A DNA stretch of 64,000 nt from Dipteris shenzhenensis (taxonomy: Eukaryota; Polypodiophyta; Polypodiopsida; Gleicheniales). The DNA lies in NCBI GenBank assembly GCA_047967505.1, contig CM106538.1. One strand, 5' to 3'. Positions 33,868 through 46,089 of this stretch are shown here, piece by piece (the stretch's first letter is position 1; each line of letters opens with the position of its first letter). The position numbers were made by a program, and so were the translations under genes. The notes under the pieces are model-generated. The model did not search any database and was not told the origin of the DNA. It saw nothing but the letters and a program-made list of their open reading frames with translations.

Positions 33868-34165
33868 GAAATCTGTGCACTGGTCTCTCGACCCTACTCG
33901 CTGAGCAAACATGTGACACAAGCTCCCCCCTCCGCTATGTTCTCGCGAAACCACCTTCTTGACACTAATCCTCCCCTTCCCCCTTTATATACCCCATTCG
34001 CTCAAAATCTGTGCAATGGTCTCTCGACCCTATTCGCTAAACAAAACAAGGGCCGCTCTCTCCCCCTATATTATCGAGCTTGTGCATGCAATGTGTGACA
34101 CAGGCTCTGCCCTCCGCTACGCTCTCGCGAGACCACCTTCTCGATACCAATCCTCCCTCCCCCCC
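33868..34165. repeat. Two-copy direct duplication, about 135 bases
   Basis: AATCTGTGCACTGGTCTCTC near 33869 recurs with one change at about 34006, each followed by GACCCTA(C/T)TCGCT, TGTGACACA(A/G)GCTC, CCTCCGCTA and CTCGCGA(A/G)ACCACCTTCT. The second copy has about 45 extra bases. A C-rich homopolymer ends it near 34180. Confidence 0.85.
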
Positions 34166-34199
34166 GCCCCCCCCCCCCTCTTTATTCAACCTCTGCCTT

Positions 34200-36690
34200 A
34201 GTTTAATCACACACTTGCCCTCTTACTTTTGACCCTTCTTTAGGCTCTGAGAGGTGCCCATTGCTTGGTGGCCTATTGAGCCAACAGGAAGCGAGTTTTT
34301 CAATGATGGGTGCCTGTGACCAAACTTCTAGTCCTACATGGACTCAACGTCTAGCGAAGAGAGGCACCCTTCACATTTGCCAATCACCTGTGTCTTCAGG
34401 GTCTCACAAATTACAAAGCCATCGTGGGGCAGTGTGTGCCCATGGCTGGGAACTCAATTTTAAAAACCCACGATGGGTAGCTAGTGTGTAATGGGGTGAA
34501 CCCATTCATGATTGCCCACACGTTAGGCTCTACTTGGGCACGCTCTAGCCATGTGTATATTTGCCTTAGAGGGCTTCCCCACGCATGCTAGTAGCATTCC
34601 GATGCCCAAAGACTTTGATTGGCCGAGATCCTTCAATCCTCGATGCCAATCATTAAAGTGGTGTGCAAAACTTAAGCGAGGGCGAATGGTTTATCAAGCA
34701 GGCTCTTGCAAGCAGCAGACACGCGGGGACGGAGATCAGGCTCATTGGTGTGTGTCGATCTTCGGTGACGGGGCAGGAAGTGTGTCTTAGTTGGATTGGA
34801 CGTGGCAAGCCAAAGTGGCGCGTGGAATGCCTTTTTCAAATGACATGGTGCCACATCATTCTTGGCGTGTCATTTAACTGAGTATAACGTGTTTGTGCAC
34901 TCTCTCATCCTCTGCCTGCCCAGTCATTGCAAACAAGACGCGTATCTTTGGCACCTCGGAGCTCCAGTCCAAAGTTCCAATTCCGGACTACCATTCCTTT
35001 GCCTTCGCGCAGTTTTTGATGGCTCGATCCGTGCTCGTGCTCAATTCTGGAAGTTCCTCCCTCAAGTGAGCCCGCTTTTCCCTCACCTTCTCGTCAGATT
35101 TCAGTCCAACACTAGTTTCGCATTCAATTGAAGGCGGTCTTCAATGCGGCCCCTCCTAATCTGCTGTGCCGTTACACAACTTCTGCAATGTGTGTTTGTC
35201 CCTAAGGGCACGCGATGGGTGTGCATCACGATGAGAAGCTCATTCTAGGTTTCGTACCCTATTTCATGCATCAAAATCTGGTCGGTGGCTCCCTACTGAG
35301 CCTCATTGGGCAGTACTCTCGTGACAACACCGGAATCGACCGATCTGTACATTTTTCTTGTGCATTTGGTGGTTTTAGTCCTCTTAGCTACCTTCAAAAG
35401 GACGAAAGTCTTTAACTGGTCAGCAAGAAGAAAGACGCTCTGAAATGGAGAAACCAGAGCTTCAACGTCTGAAGGCTAGCAGTGTTAAGCACTCGTTTTG
35501 TCCGATCTCTACTACAGCCGTGGAAGGAAAAAGAGCATGCTTTCGTAGTGTGAAGAATAAGGACGTACAGCCATAAAAAAACTATTGAGAGGTATCAGTC
35601 CAACGTGGAGGAAAATTGAGGTGCCTTTCTCGATGCCCGCACTAGTGAAACTTGGGCTACTTTTAGGTTCGTGTTTACAAAACCACATTTTTGTCCTCGG
35701 AATTAAGCGTTGGGGGATATATGACAGCTTCTGTCAATCTGCCATGTGGAGGATAATCTGAATGTCAGCTGTGCAGAAGGGTATGGGTACTCCTATGGTG
35801 CACAATATCTATTTCTTTGACTCAAGGGCATCCTTTGTTCGTGTCAAATTTATTTATTACAGCTTGGGCTACCATGTTCTTCTTTACTAGCTGCAAAAGT
35901 GCCTCAATTTTGGATTAGTTTTTTCTGTGCGGCTACATCATCTGTACTACAGCCTTAGAGGTGCTTATTCTATAGATGCTTGATGTTGTTGCAATGGACT
36001 TTTGCAAGGCCATGACACTCATCCGATGCTGCTCATGTATCATTATAGGATTGTTACAGCTGCTCTCCCATCCATCTATTCACCTTTTAATTTCTCCATT
36101 TTTGAGATCTAGTTTTGGTGTTAGATTCCTCAGTTTGGCAAAATTTTGTCACACCCATGTGCCAGCCATGTGGGTTGAATGCATCTCCTCTAACACCAAC
36201 GACATATATCAGAATCATGATCGTAAACATGTCAAGTGAGCTACTTTAACACAAGCCGATTTTGAACAAATATGGAGAGAGGAGAGGAAAAAAGTGGAGA
36301 TGAGGAGAGAGGGCATATCTAGAGAGCACATCTTAAAATACTAATTGTACACTAGTATTAGCTGAAAAGAATGAACATATACAAACCCCTTTAGGGTCAG
36401 GCTTAGGGTCTCCAACCCTTTCCTTTTTAGCACTCTATGTGTTAGTGCTATGCACATATGATAATACATGATGTTGAGATGGTTCCTCAACACCTTTTTT
36501 CAAGATCAACATCATGAAGTAGGCCTTCTCCCAAGATGATGATTCTGGGAATCGAAGAAGGATTGAACATTACATTCCATCACACCCTTAATGGGAATGT
36601 TCTTCCTCTGCGTCAAACCAAGAGCGTGTTGGTGTTTTTTAAAAAGCTTTTTCCCAAGTGGTTTGGTAAATATATTTGCAACATTCTCTT
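34200..36690. other. No recognised gene
   Basis: Higher G+C than the surroundings over 34.2-35.6 kb, with several 60-90 codon frames on the plus strand (34261-34491, 34862-35131, 35976-36239). None has a recognisable motif or a convincing splice chain. A host 5' region is possible but unsupported. Confidence 0.3.
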
Positions 36691-37160
36691 TGTTGTCACA
36701 ATGTTGTAGTGTGATGTTGAAGGGTTGGTGGACATTTTTCTTTAGAGGCTAACTGTCGTATTTTATTTTATAGTGCTTTAAGTATATGGTTAAAGGAATC
36801 AATGTCAAGGTCCTTGTTGAGGGCGAACGGGCACTGACTAGATGGTTCTAAGGTGAGGGGCCTAGGTATACCAAAGTGTGTAATTGCCAAGGGGCAAATG
36901 GAATGAAGTGATACTCCAAGAAAAGGGTAAATGGTACATCTAAGGATGGCCCTAGGAATGTGACATGTGGCATGTAGAACCATCTAGGGAGTTGTGGGCT
37001 TTGTGTACAGCTTGCAGGAGAATTAACACATAATTTAGAATCGAGATTGATGTCATGAAGATTGGTTGGGAGGATTATCATAGTGCCATTGCCTGTGATT
37101 AAAGGAGAAATTGTATTCCTGCGTTTCATTTTGGTGTATAGTTACCTTGGTCGTTTCATT
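36691..37160 (+). repeat. Gypsy-1 5' LTR
   Basis: It starts TGTTGTCACA and ends just before TGGTATTAGAGTC. Alignment to 47390-47592 covers its first ~210 bases with many substitutions, so it is old. Confidence 0.8.
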
Positions 37161-37174
37161 TGGTATTAGAGTCG
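37161..37174 (+). other. Gypsy-1 primer-binding site
   Basis: TGGTATTAGAGTCG, a one- or two-base variant of the tRNA-Met site seen in the other elements. Confidence 0.75.
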
Positions 37175-37736
37175 GTGATTGAAAAAGGCGATTGTGATGA
37201 GAGAGTACACATCGTTTTAATTGCATACAGAGGTGGTGACTCGAGTGTCTTAAAGTATGCGTCGTTTTCATGTATGACTCAAACCTAGGGCTTTAAGGTT
37301 CTGTTACCAAAATCCTCAACAAAGAATTCTACGATCGAAAAGGGGCTGCGGTCGATTGAATAAGAGAGCATCGATGGCTGCATAACTGAGTTTTGTGGGG
37401 GCAAGGCAAATACAAACAAGGAAAGATAGAAATTTGGAAGGTCTTAGAGATGATATTGTTGTGGGAAGTGACGGGGCTACGGCAGTTACAACAGCTAGTA
37501 ATAAGAAGCTAGTGCAAAGGAATTCATATGGTGCATTGCTACAATGGGAATGGGCTTTGCGGTAATAAACTGTTGGAAATTACCCAACAGAGGGTACACA
37601 GCGGAAGACTAATAGAATTGCCTAGGAGCTCACACATTGTGGTGTGGGGTGTTAAATCACTAACTTCTTAAACTTATGTGCATGGAATAGATGTGCAGAC
37701 TCATCAATAGATAATGAACCAGCCAGATAGAGAAAT

Positions 37737-38040
37737 TGTAGGCCATCTTCTGGTGGTTCTAGTGATGTCCTATAGGCCATGGTATGTGCCTTGTAGGCAT
37801 AAATGTAGGCACTTGTAGTGTTAGTGCCCTTTAGGCCACATAGGATACTTAGTCCTATGTGACACCTAGGACACTTAGTCCTAGGTCTAGGTACAAGTAC
37901 CTTGTACTCCTATTTTTCATTATCCTAAGTGTCCTAGGTGTCACATAGGACTAAGTGTCCTATGTGGCCTAAAAGGCTGACGTGACAGACTCGATCGACT
38001 TTTTGCAACTTGCACTCTCTCTTTGCCTATCGATCCTACA
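37737..38040 (+). repeat. Copia-3 5' LTR with large hairpin
   Basis: 304 bases, starting TGTAGGCC and ending CCTACA. Bases 37829-37878 and 37925-37975 are inverted copies (about 50 bases each, two differences) around a 46-base loop. The 3' LTR has only the left arm: its text goes straight from ATTATCCTAG to TTTTGACGTGAC. Confidence 0.92.
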
Positions 38041-38041
38041 G

Positions 38042-38054
38042 TGGTATCAGAGCA
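38042..38054 (+). other. Copia-3 primer-binding site
   Basis: TGGTATCAGAGCA, one base after the LTR end. Confidence 0.9.
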
Positions 38055-38094
38055 AGGTTTGACTCGTCTTCCTGCCCCAAGACTCCTTGTTGTA

Positions 38095-38590
38095 CCTATC
38101 CGTACTGGTTTCCTATGTCGTACAGATCTGTACCTCCATCGTACTTGTGCAGTACAACTTTCGAATTTGAGCCGCCGTACAGCAATATAGTTGCGTGTCT
38201 GTGACACCGTACGTTAGACTCCGTACACGAGTACTTGTTATGTACATGCGCCGTACTAGAGTCATTGTACTTGCGTTGCCGTACAACTGTACGTATTTGC
38301 GTCGCCATACAACTGTCACCGTACCTGCGCCAATCTACGTATCTTCTGCACCTACATTGCCGTACTGCCCGTACAGATTGTTGTGCCACACTACGTACAT
38401 CTTCCGTACCGGCACGTGGGAACGTATTGTTCCGTACAATTTTTAATACTAGATCCGTACTTCAACCGTACACCGTACGGTGTACTTGATATGTACTTCA
38501 TCCGTATAGTTATTGTACACTGTACTTGAGCTGTCCGTACAGCTAGTACTTCTTTCAAGTGATCCCCGTACAGATGGTTGCACGTACAAG
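38095..38590 (+). promoter_or_regulatory. CCGTAC motif array in Copia-3 leader
   Basis: About 16 CCGTAC words lie in under 500 bases, starting about 55 bases after the primer site, with further isolated GTAC cores. Several extend to the full SBP-box consensus, for example TCCGTACAA near 38434. About 0.1 would be expected by chance on one strand. Candidate binding sites for SBP/SPL transcription factors, or an RNA packaging or dimerisation motif (inference). Confidence 0.6.
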
Positions 38591-38609
38591 GTTACATTGT
38601 GGACATTGG

Positions 38610-38900
38610 TATTTTTTGGGGCTTTCAGTTCATTTCAGCTTCTTTGGTTGCAAATTCCTGCAAGAACATTGGGGCTTTGGGATTTGGTCTGCAATTTCTC
38701 GTTTAATTGCAATACATTGGGTTAGATTGGAGTACATTGAGTCAGATTTTCAGACATTGAGTCACTTCTGCAGGACATTGAGTCAGATTTGCATACATTG
38801 GGTCACATTTGCAAAAATTTCAGCAAAATTTGGGGCTTTTCTGCATTTGCCCATTTTTTGGCCTATTTGCCCTCAATAAATTTGGGGCTTTTGCCATATT
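38610..38900 (+). repeat. Copia-3 leader repeats (TTTGGGGCTTT and ACATTGAGTCA)
   Basis: GGGGCTTT with an AATT-rich 5' flank occurs at about 38617, 38670, 38831 and 38883. Between them ACATTG(A/G)GTCA(G/C)ATTT-like words repeat five times at 38724-38805. The GGGGCTTT word recurs in the Copia-4 leader. Confidence 0.8.
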
Positions 38901-39082
38901 TGCTATTTTTTTGAAGTGAACATTGCCTGTCACAGTCACATTTGGGTCAGATCTGCATTTGACCTTTGATTTGGGTCAGAAATTTGCAGATATTTGCTGT
39001 CATTTTTGGACAGCCAGCTTTTTGCAGTGATAGCCTTGAGGCTTTTGGGTTTTCAGGTCTTTTTCAAGGTATCACATTTGGT

Positions 39083-40365
39083 ATGGCTGGGAACAATCAA
39101 GATTTATTTGGAGTTCTTCGTGAAGATGATAAGTTGGATGGCACCAACTATCCGATGTGGTCTTATCTCATGAAACATATTCTTGTTGCAAAGCATTTGT
39201 GGAATATTGTTTCCGGGGCTGATCTGAGGCCCAGCCAATGCTACAGTGGTTGCCTCTACTGCTGGTCCTTCTGCAGGGGGTACTCCTCCTGATGCCTCTT
39301 CCTCTAGCACTCCTGTTGCTGCTCTTCCAACTCAAGAACAGTCAAGATGGGATGCAAGAGATGCAAATGCACATTCATGCATTGCTTTATCATGCAAGAG
39401 AATGATTATTCCACCCATCCGGTCTTGCAGGACAGCAAAGGATGCTTGATAAATTGGCTTCTCTCTATCAGATTCGCAATGAAGATCGTGTTGCATATTT
39501 GAGAAGGCAATTACAGGAAGTCAGTCTGAATGAAGGTGAGTCAATGGATGCATACTTGACAAAGGTCAAGGACCTCGTGGAACAGCTTGCCAACATTGAT
39601 GCGGTGGTACCAAATTCACAGCTTGTTAGTGCCACATTGAATGGACTGCCAGATGCATATCAAGGGTTTGCTACAACCCTTTGATTAGTGGCCATGGGTA
39701 ATCCAGACCACTATTCTTTTGATCAGCTAGTTACTTTGCTTTTGCAGGAAGAGCAAAGTAGAGCTAATAGACAAGCCATTATTCCTGATCATGCATTTGC
39801 TTCACAGCAGACAGGAAGAGGCAAGGCTTCCAAGCCTATGGGCAAGCCAAAATTTGTGCATAGCAGTTGCAATTCCTCCCATGCATCTAAAAATACAGCA
39901 GATAAGGCAAAGAAGAAAAGATGCAACTATTGTCGCAAGCCTGGACATGACATTTCAGAATGCAGGAAGTGCATTGCTTCAGAGAAAAAGAAAGCAGGAT
40001 TGACAGTTAATGCCTCTCATGTTATTGAATCCCATGAGCCAGAAGATGCTTCACATGCACATGCTCTTCAAGATGATTGGGCATGGGCTGTCCATTGCTC
40101 ATTTGATCCATCCAAAGCTGATGCATTCTTTACTGCTAATGATGCTCAGTCCTGGTACTTTGATAGTGGTGCTTCCAAGCATGTCACATCTTGCAGACAG
40201 TTGTTTCATTCTTTAGCTGATGCACCTCGAGGGGGAACTGTTACATGTGCTAATAATGCTTCATATGCTGTAAAAGGAGTTGGAGATGTGCAGCTCACAT
40301 CCATTTCAAGCCATCCTGTCACTCTGACAAATTTCTTTTTATGCTTGGCATTGAAGTCAACTTGA
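39083..40365 (+). pseudogene. Copia-3 gag-protease
   Basis: From ATG 39083: LFGVLREDDKLDGTNYPMW is the gag head. A frameshift near 39235, another near 39440 and a stop near 39684 split the UBN2-like core (SRWDARDANAHSCIALSCKR, LNEGESMDAYLTKVKDLVEQ). The last piece has a complete zinc knuckle CNYCRKPGHDISEC and the protease site WYFDSGASKHV near 40155. The frame is lost again at about 40340. Confidence 0.9.
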
Positions 40366-41250
40366 TTTCAATTTCAGCAATTGCTACTTCAGGTTTTAGA
40401 GTGATTTTTGATGGCTACAGATGTCTAGTTTATGATCTTCGTGATGACAATGCCATAGTTCTCACTGGCATTTTGGCAAAAGGGCTTTATCACCTTGATC
40501 ATCATTTAGCTGCACTTTCTATTGAAGCATTGGCTATTTCAGATTCACAGCTTGCTGAAAGTCATCTTTGGCATGAGAGAATGGGCCATCTCAATTATAG
40601 AGCTCTTGCAAAGCTACATTAACAGCAGATGGCAAATGATGTACCTCAGACTCACACAGTTTCCAAACATGTGTGTGAGGGTTGTCTTTTGGGTAAGATG
40701 CATCGATTTCCTTTTCAAAAGAATTGTCCAAAACTCTTACAAAGGAAATTGCAGCTAGTACACAGTGATGTCTGTGGCCCAATGAGGACAAATGCCATTG
40801 GGGGGTATAAGTATTTCATGACTCTCATTGATGATTTCATAAGATATTGCTGGGTATATCCTTTAAAGGCTAAATCTGAAGTTTTCTTATGCTTTCAGAG
40901 ATGGCTGAATATGGTTGAGAATGAATCAGGATGCAAGCTTGTCACCCTCAACACAGATGGGGGGGGAGAGTATATGTCAAAGGAGTTTGATGCATTTCTG
41001 TCTTCACGGGGCATTATTCACTCATGCACTTCACTAAGCAATAATCAGCCACAACCTCATGCTGATTTGCAGGTTTCTCTTCCGGTACAAAATGATCCCA
41101 CTACTCATGATGCAGTCATTGAAGAAAGAGCTGTCAATAGACAGCAAAGGCAAGTTCCCAGATGGCTTCTTGATACATTGAGGGACAGCAACAAGATCAG
41201 CCTTTTGCTGCCCGGACAAGATCAGGGAACAGACAGCATGGTCACTTCCT
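40341..41250 (+). pseudogene. Copia-3 integrase, truncated core
   Basis: LWHERMGHLNYRALAKLH and CEGCLLGKMHRFPF form the zinc region. [12 protein letters not shown] has the first Asp and LNTDGGGEYMSKEFD the second. After GIIHSC the sequence passes directly to text normally beyond the core (RQVPRWLLDTLRDS), so the stretch with the catalytic Glu is missing. A stop near 40621 separates the first two parts. Confidence 0.9.
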
Positions 41251-42804
41251 TGAGTTTGCACTCCTTGCTACAGCTTGCAATGAAGAACCTCTGTGCCATA
41301 AAGATGCTTTTGACAGCAAAGAGTGGATGGATGCAATGAGAGCTGAGTTACAATCTATTGCCAAAAATGACACATGGAAATTAGTAGATCTCCCTCCCGG
41401 CAAGCATGCCATTGGAATGCGGAGGGTCTACAAATTAAAAAGGAAATCTGATGGCAGCATAGATCGATACAAAGCCCGTCTTGTTGCAAATATGCCCAAC
41501 AACAAGGCATTGACTTTAAGGAGACATTTGCTCCCACATCCAGGATTACTACCATTAGATGTGTCATTGCCATTGCAGCCCATCATCATTGGCAAGTGCA
41601 CCAACTTGACATCAAGACCGCTTTTCTTCATGGGGATCTGCAGGAAGAAGTCTATGTCACACAACCTCGTGGCTTTGAGGTTGTTAATTCTGAAAATAAG
41701 GTATGCCGGCTTAGAAAAGCCCTTTATGGTTTGAAGCAGGCACCCAGGGCATGTATGCCAAAATTCATGCACACTTACTATCCCTTGGTTTTCAGAATAG
41801 TCCCACAGAACCCACTCTTTATGTCCGTGGGAGTGGATCTGATTTTTTAGTGCTGATTTTATATGTGGATGATACGCTTATCACGGGCCCAGATACTCAG
41901 CAAATTGCAGCTTTCAAGGCTGATTTGCAGCAGGTTTTTGAAATGTCAGACATGGGACAGCTCCATTATTATTTGGGCATTCAGTTTGCTCATGTTAAGG
42001 GGGGTATCATGATGTCTCAGTCCAACTATATTGGACAGGTCCTTGATCGTTTTCAGTTTGAGGATTGCAAGCCAATCTCTACTCCAGTGGACCCTGGCTT
42101 CAAATTCTTAGCTCATGATGGGAGCCCACCATGTGATATCACTCTATATCAGCAGGTTGTTGGATGCCTTATTTATTTATGTCACACCAGACCTGACTTG
42201 CAGTATGCAAAATCTCAGCTCAGCAGATTCATGCACATGCCCAGTTCACAGCATTGGCAAGCAGTGAAGAGAGTCTTCAGATATCTCAGAGGCACTCAAG
42301 ATTTAGCCCTCTTCTATAGTGATCAGGGTTCAGTTACCATGCATGCTAACACAGATAGTGACTGGGCAGGATGTTCCGACACCAGAGTGTCACATACTGG
42401 CAATTGTTTTTTGCTTGGCAATTCATGCATCTCTTGGCTCAGCAAGAAGCAACCAACAGTTGCCACATCTAGCTGTGAGGCTGAGTACAGGGCAGCTTTC
42501 ACCGCTACAGTGAAGTGTGTTTGGCTTCGACAGTTACTTACAGATCTTGGTATTCGCCAGACATATTCTCTACACTGACAGCCAGAGTGCTTTGGCCATT
42601 GCACGTAACCCAGTGTCTAATGCGCGTACCAAGCATATTGAAGTTCACTATCATTATGTTCGGGAGCGGTTGTCAGCAGGAGACATAGAGTTGTCCTATC
42701 TTCCCACAGAGGACAACATAGCAGATATGTTTACAAAGGCACTTCCTCGTCCCAAGTTCGAAGTCTTCCGACAGGCTTTACACTTGGTTCCTTTTGTTAC
42801 ATGA
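41251..42804 (+). pseudogene. Copia-3 reverse transcriptase and RNase H
   Basis: Spread over three frames: KNDTWKLVDLPPGKHAIG; then [20 protein letters not shown] and [13 protein letters not shown]; then LILYVDDTLITGP with the catalytic pair, DMGQLHYYLGIQFA, the RNase H motifs TDSDWAGCSDTR and SSCEAEYRAAF, and after a frameshift near 42540 KHIEVHYHYVRERL and ADMFTKALP. 275 codons (41751-42578) remain open. Confidence 0.92.
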
Positions 42805-42932
42805 TGTGACATCCCTTGTACATTCATAGGTGGCTATATCCTTTTGGATGAACATGTGCCACCATGACCAGAAAATACCAGGTACTCTGAGACGTTTCCA
42901 GAGTACTTCAGCCCATCCTATGGAGGGTGGTT

Positions 42933-43159
42933 TGTAGGCCATCTTCTGGTGGTTCTAGTGATGCCCTATAGGCCATGGTATGTGCCTTGTAGGCATAAAT
43001 GTAGGCACTTGTAGTGTTAGTGCCTTTTAGTTTACATAGGACACTTAGTCCTATGTAACACCTAGGACACTTAGTCCTAGGTCTAGGTACAAGTACCTTG
43101 TACTTCTATTTTTCATTATCCTAGATTTTGACGTGACATACTCTATCGACTTTTTGCAA
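42933..43159 (+). repeat. Copia-3 3' LTR, truncated
   Basis: Matches 37737 onward but lacks the right hairpin arm and stops matching after TTTTTGCAA, losing the last ~30 bases. A short purine run (TATGGAGGGTGG) precedes it. Confidence 0.9.
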
Positions 43160-44671
43160 CCACCAAAAAAATATATTTCCGTCCAAAGCTATGGATACAA
43201 TACAAAAGAGAGAAAGATCTAGAGTCCCACCAATGGTGTGGTCCTCTGATCTTCCCACAAGGTCCTTCTCCTATCTGCCAGCTATCTCTAGACTCGAGCC
43301 TGCGTGCTCCACCTCGAGCGTAAGTAGCCTATCCATCCAAAGATCACAACACCTTGCTGCCCTAGAAGACAGCCAAGGTCCAGCCTCTAGGGAACTCAGT
43401 CTGCAACACACCTTTCACTCTCTTTCACCCCCAGTGTGAGGCCCAAGGGAGTGGCTTCTGGCTGCTTCTGTCTGCTCCTGCTCTTGCTGAATGGTTGGAT
43501 GATGAATGAGGCCCAGAGCCTCTCCTTTTATAGGCCCAAGGCCTTGCTGCAAAACCGACCAGAAGGGGGAGTTCTGGCTGACCCACTCAGCCCCTCCCTG
43601 ACCGACTTTGGTGCCTCAAGGGCCTTTGGCCTACACTTCTTGGCAAGGCCCAGCCTAGTATCCAGCCTATAAATAGGCCTGGTTGGCTGGCTCTACCCAG
43701 CCCAACCAGCCTGTCTAATCAGGCCGACACTTCATGCTGCTGTCCCGCCTTCTTTGCACCATGTGGCACTACCCCGTACAACCCCATACACTGCTGATGT
43801 CACCTGCCAGCTCATTGGCTCTGTTCCAGCCTGATTCTCCTGTGCAGATCTGCCTCAACCAATCCTAGACAGCCACTTGGCCTTTCTAAGCCCTTGCTGT
43901 CCTCCATGATGTCTTCCATCGGCCAGGTTCTCTCTTTGGTTTCTGCTTACATGGCAGCCCATGTGGTAGCCCCATGCTTTTCTCTGGGCATGTTATGCCC
44001 TAGGTCTCCCTCCCCCATGCTCTCCTCATATGGAGGCTTATAGATGGGGAGGTGACCTTTCCAACAAAAACACAGTTCTTAAGGCTATTGAGCATCTATA
44101 GGTTTGAGTCACGGATGGGAGTGCCCAAGCATGGACTAATTGTGGGCCAAGGGTAGGCCAAAGAGTGAGCCAAAGGAAAGTGCAGGTTGCTAGAGCACGT
44201 GCTGGCTGGGATAGGACTGAGTCACAATTGAAGCTCTCTCTCTCTCCACACAGGCTGGCTGCTCCAGAGGACCTGAGTCAGTGGGAAATCACAAAAGGTT
44301 GTAAAGGGGTTGGACCTTGCATGCCAACTGAGTTCTTGAATGGTGGATTAATTTGCAAGGTTCTTTGACGACATACTTTACAGGCCGTAGAAGGACGTTC
44401 AATTTATAGTGGAGAAGCAAGAAATTGAGCAGGGAGCTTTCTTTTTTAATTTAAATCTCAATCTGCCTGTGTTATAAAATTGCAGAGTTTTTTAAATTAC
44501 AGCAGTAGTTTTTTCCAATTATTTGAGATTGCAGGTATTTCCCTAGTATAGGGAAAAATAGTTGGCAGACTACAGACATATGCTTGTATAGCGGGACGTT
44601 TTGGGAGTGTGGTATTTGCTTGAAGATTTCAGTTTGATTAGTGTGTGTTAAAAAAAAAACCCCCCTACCTT

Positions 44672-45560
44672 ATGGATAGAGGCAAAGCAATAGCAATGGA
44701 AGTTAAAGAAGAAGCTTCTAGGGTGGATCCCGTAGAATCGGGAATCCGGCCGATCCCACAGGTATTGCATCCAACAGCCCATACACTGTATGGTAGAATT
44801 GCCTTATTAGAGGATGCCTTGCAACAGATTTTGGCTCAGCAGCTGCAAGCTAATGTAGGACAATCCGAGCTTAGGAAAATGGTTCATAGTATGTCTACTA
44901 GACCATCTCATAAGGAGAAAAGTAAAGCTCCAATGGAGCCTGAAATCAGTGTTAGTGTTCATACGGTCGAGCCTCGGAGGGCTAAGGTGCCACCCACATA
45001 TTTAATGAGGCAGCGGATAGATGGTGGATAAAACAACAGAGGGATGGAGTGGCATCCACTACTTAGGAGGGGTTCAAGAAAGAATTCAGAAAACACTTCT
45101 TGCCTCTTGGTGAAGCATCTCGAGCTTGGGATCAATATAGAAACCTTCATCAGAGAAATTTATCAGTGATTGAATACATTGATAAATTCAGAGAAAGTGT
45201 AATGAAAGTTTATGAACCTTTACCTCAGTTGGTATAGGTAAAATCTTTTATTTGTGAACTGAATGATCGGATCAAGATGGAAGTTCGGGCTAAGTATGCG
45301 AACACTAGTATGCGAACACTGTAGATGAAGCAATTGCCATAGCCTTGAACTATGAGGATGCCAAAGGAAACATCCTCAAACTTCGAATTCAGGAATGTCG
45401 CCCTGGGTAAGGCTTGGCATTGTAAGAAGAATCTAGCCATAGATTGGAAAAAGCATATCTATCAGTTCAAGCTGAACGATTTGTTGTATGTCTTGCAAGG
45501 TGAAAAAGATTTGCCTCAGGGATCGTTAGTTTCCGTAATGGAAGTTCGCAAAACTCAATA
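44672..45560 (+). pseudogene. Gypsy-1 gag relic
   Basis: An open piece 44672-45031 is followed by stop-broken text with FKKEFRKHFLP-like and LGEASRAWDQYRNLHQRNLSVIEY-like phrases (45067-45175), typical of the gypsy capsid, then SMEEAIAIALNYED-like text near 45325. The zinc knuckle is not visible. Packaging protein of the element; not functional. Confidence 0.6.
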
Positions 45561-45589
45561 AGAGTTCTTGTTTCTTTATACAGCATCGA

Positions 45590-46060
45590 TAGAGCCGATT
45601 GATGGTCCATCGGCTAGCACTGATGTTACTCGAGATGGGGAGATGGCCAAGTTGGTTGATCATATTGTAGAGGAGTTCTCGGATTGTTTAGTTGCCTTAT
45701 GGGTTACCTGTAGAGTGGACTGTTCAGCATAAGATTAAACTTATGCTGGGAGGCAGAACAAGTAAATAGACCTCCCTATAGATTAAGGTTTACTGAAGAA
45801 GCTAAGGTGCGAAGGCAACCTCAAGCTGGGGCAGATTCAGCCCAGTTTCTCACCTTTTGCTTCGCCAGTGATATTGAAGAAAAAGAAAGATGATACTTTC
45901 CACCACTGTATAGATCACTCATGCAGGAGTTTAACATGACGATTCGGTACCGAAGAGGGACGAATAAAGTTGCTGATGTGTTGTCACACGTAATGCATAA
46001 TATGAGTTTCACGCTATTAGAGAGTGCTCTAATGGGTGAGATTAGGAAACTCAAAAGATA
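45590..46060 (+). pseudogene. Gypsy-1 protease/reverse-transcriptase stub
   Basis: LPVEWTVQHKIKL-like and SPFASPVILKKKKDD (start of reverse transcriptase) are followed within a few codons by MTIRYRRGTNKVADVLSH, which belongs at the end of RNase H. About 350 residues, including the catalytic core, are absent. Frameshifts and stops are frequent. Confidence 0.75.
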
Positions 46061-46089
46061 GATGAGTTCGCATCCAGAGTCTTTGGCCT

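Larger units (their letters stand above)
37737..43159 (+). mobile_element. Copia-3, defective Ty1/copia element
   Basis: 5' LTR 37737-38040, primer site, long leader, gag, protease, partial integrase, reverse transcriptase, RNase H and a 3' LTR truncated after 42933-43159. It sits inside the solo LTR. Several frameshifts occur. The leader resembles that of Copia-4 (CCGTAC array, then GGGGCTTT repeats), so the two belong to one family. Confidence 0.93.
37571..44066 (-). mobile_element. Solo-LTR-like insertion, itself split by Copia-3
   Basis: Ends are TGTTGGAAA at 37571-37579 and its perfect inverse TTTCCAACA at 44058-44066, flanked by TAAAC (37566-37570) and AAAAC (44067-44071), a near-match target duplication. 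Without Copia-3 it is about 1.07 kb. Read on the minus strand it ends CTTCCGCTGTGTACC...TTTCCAACA, the usual tail of plant Copia LTRs, and a TATAAAAG box lies near 43530 (minus). No internal domain is present, so a solo LTR left by recombination is the simplest reading (inference). Confidence 0.7.
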
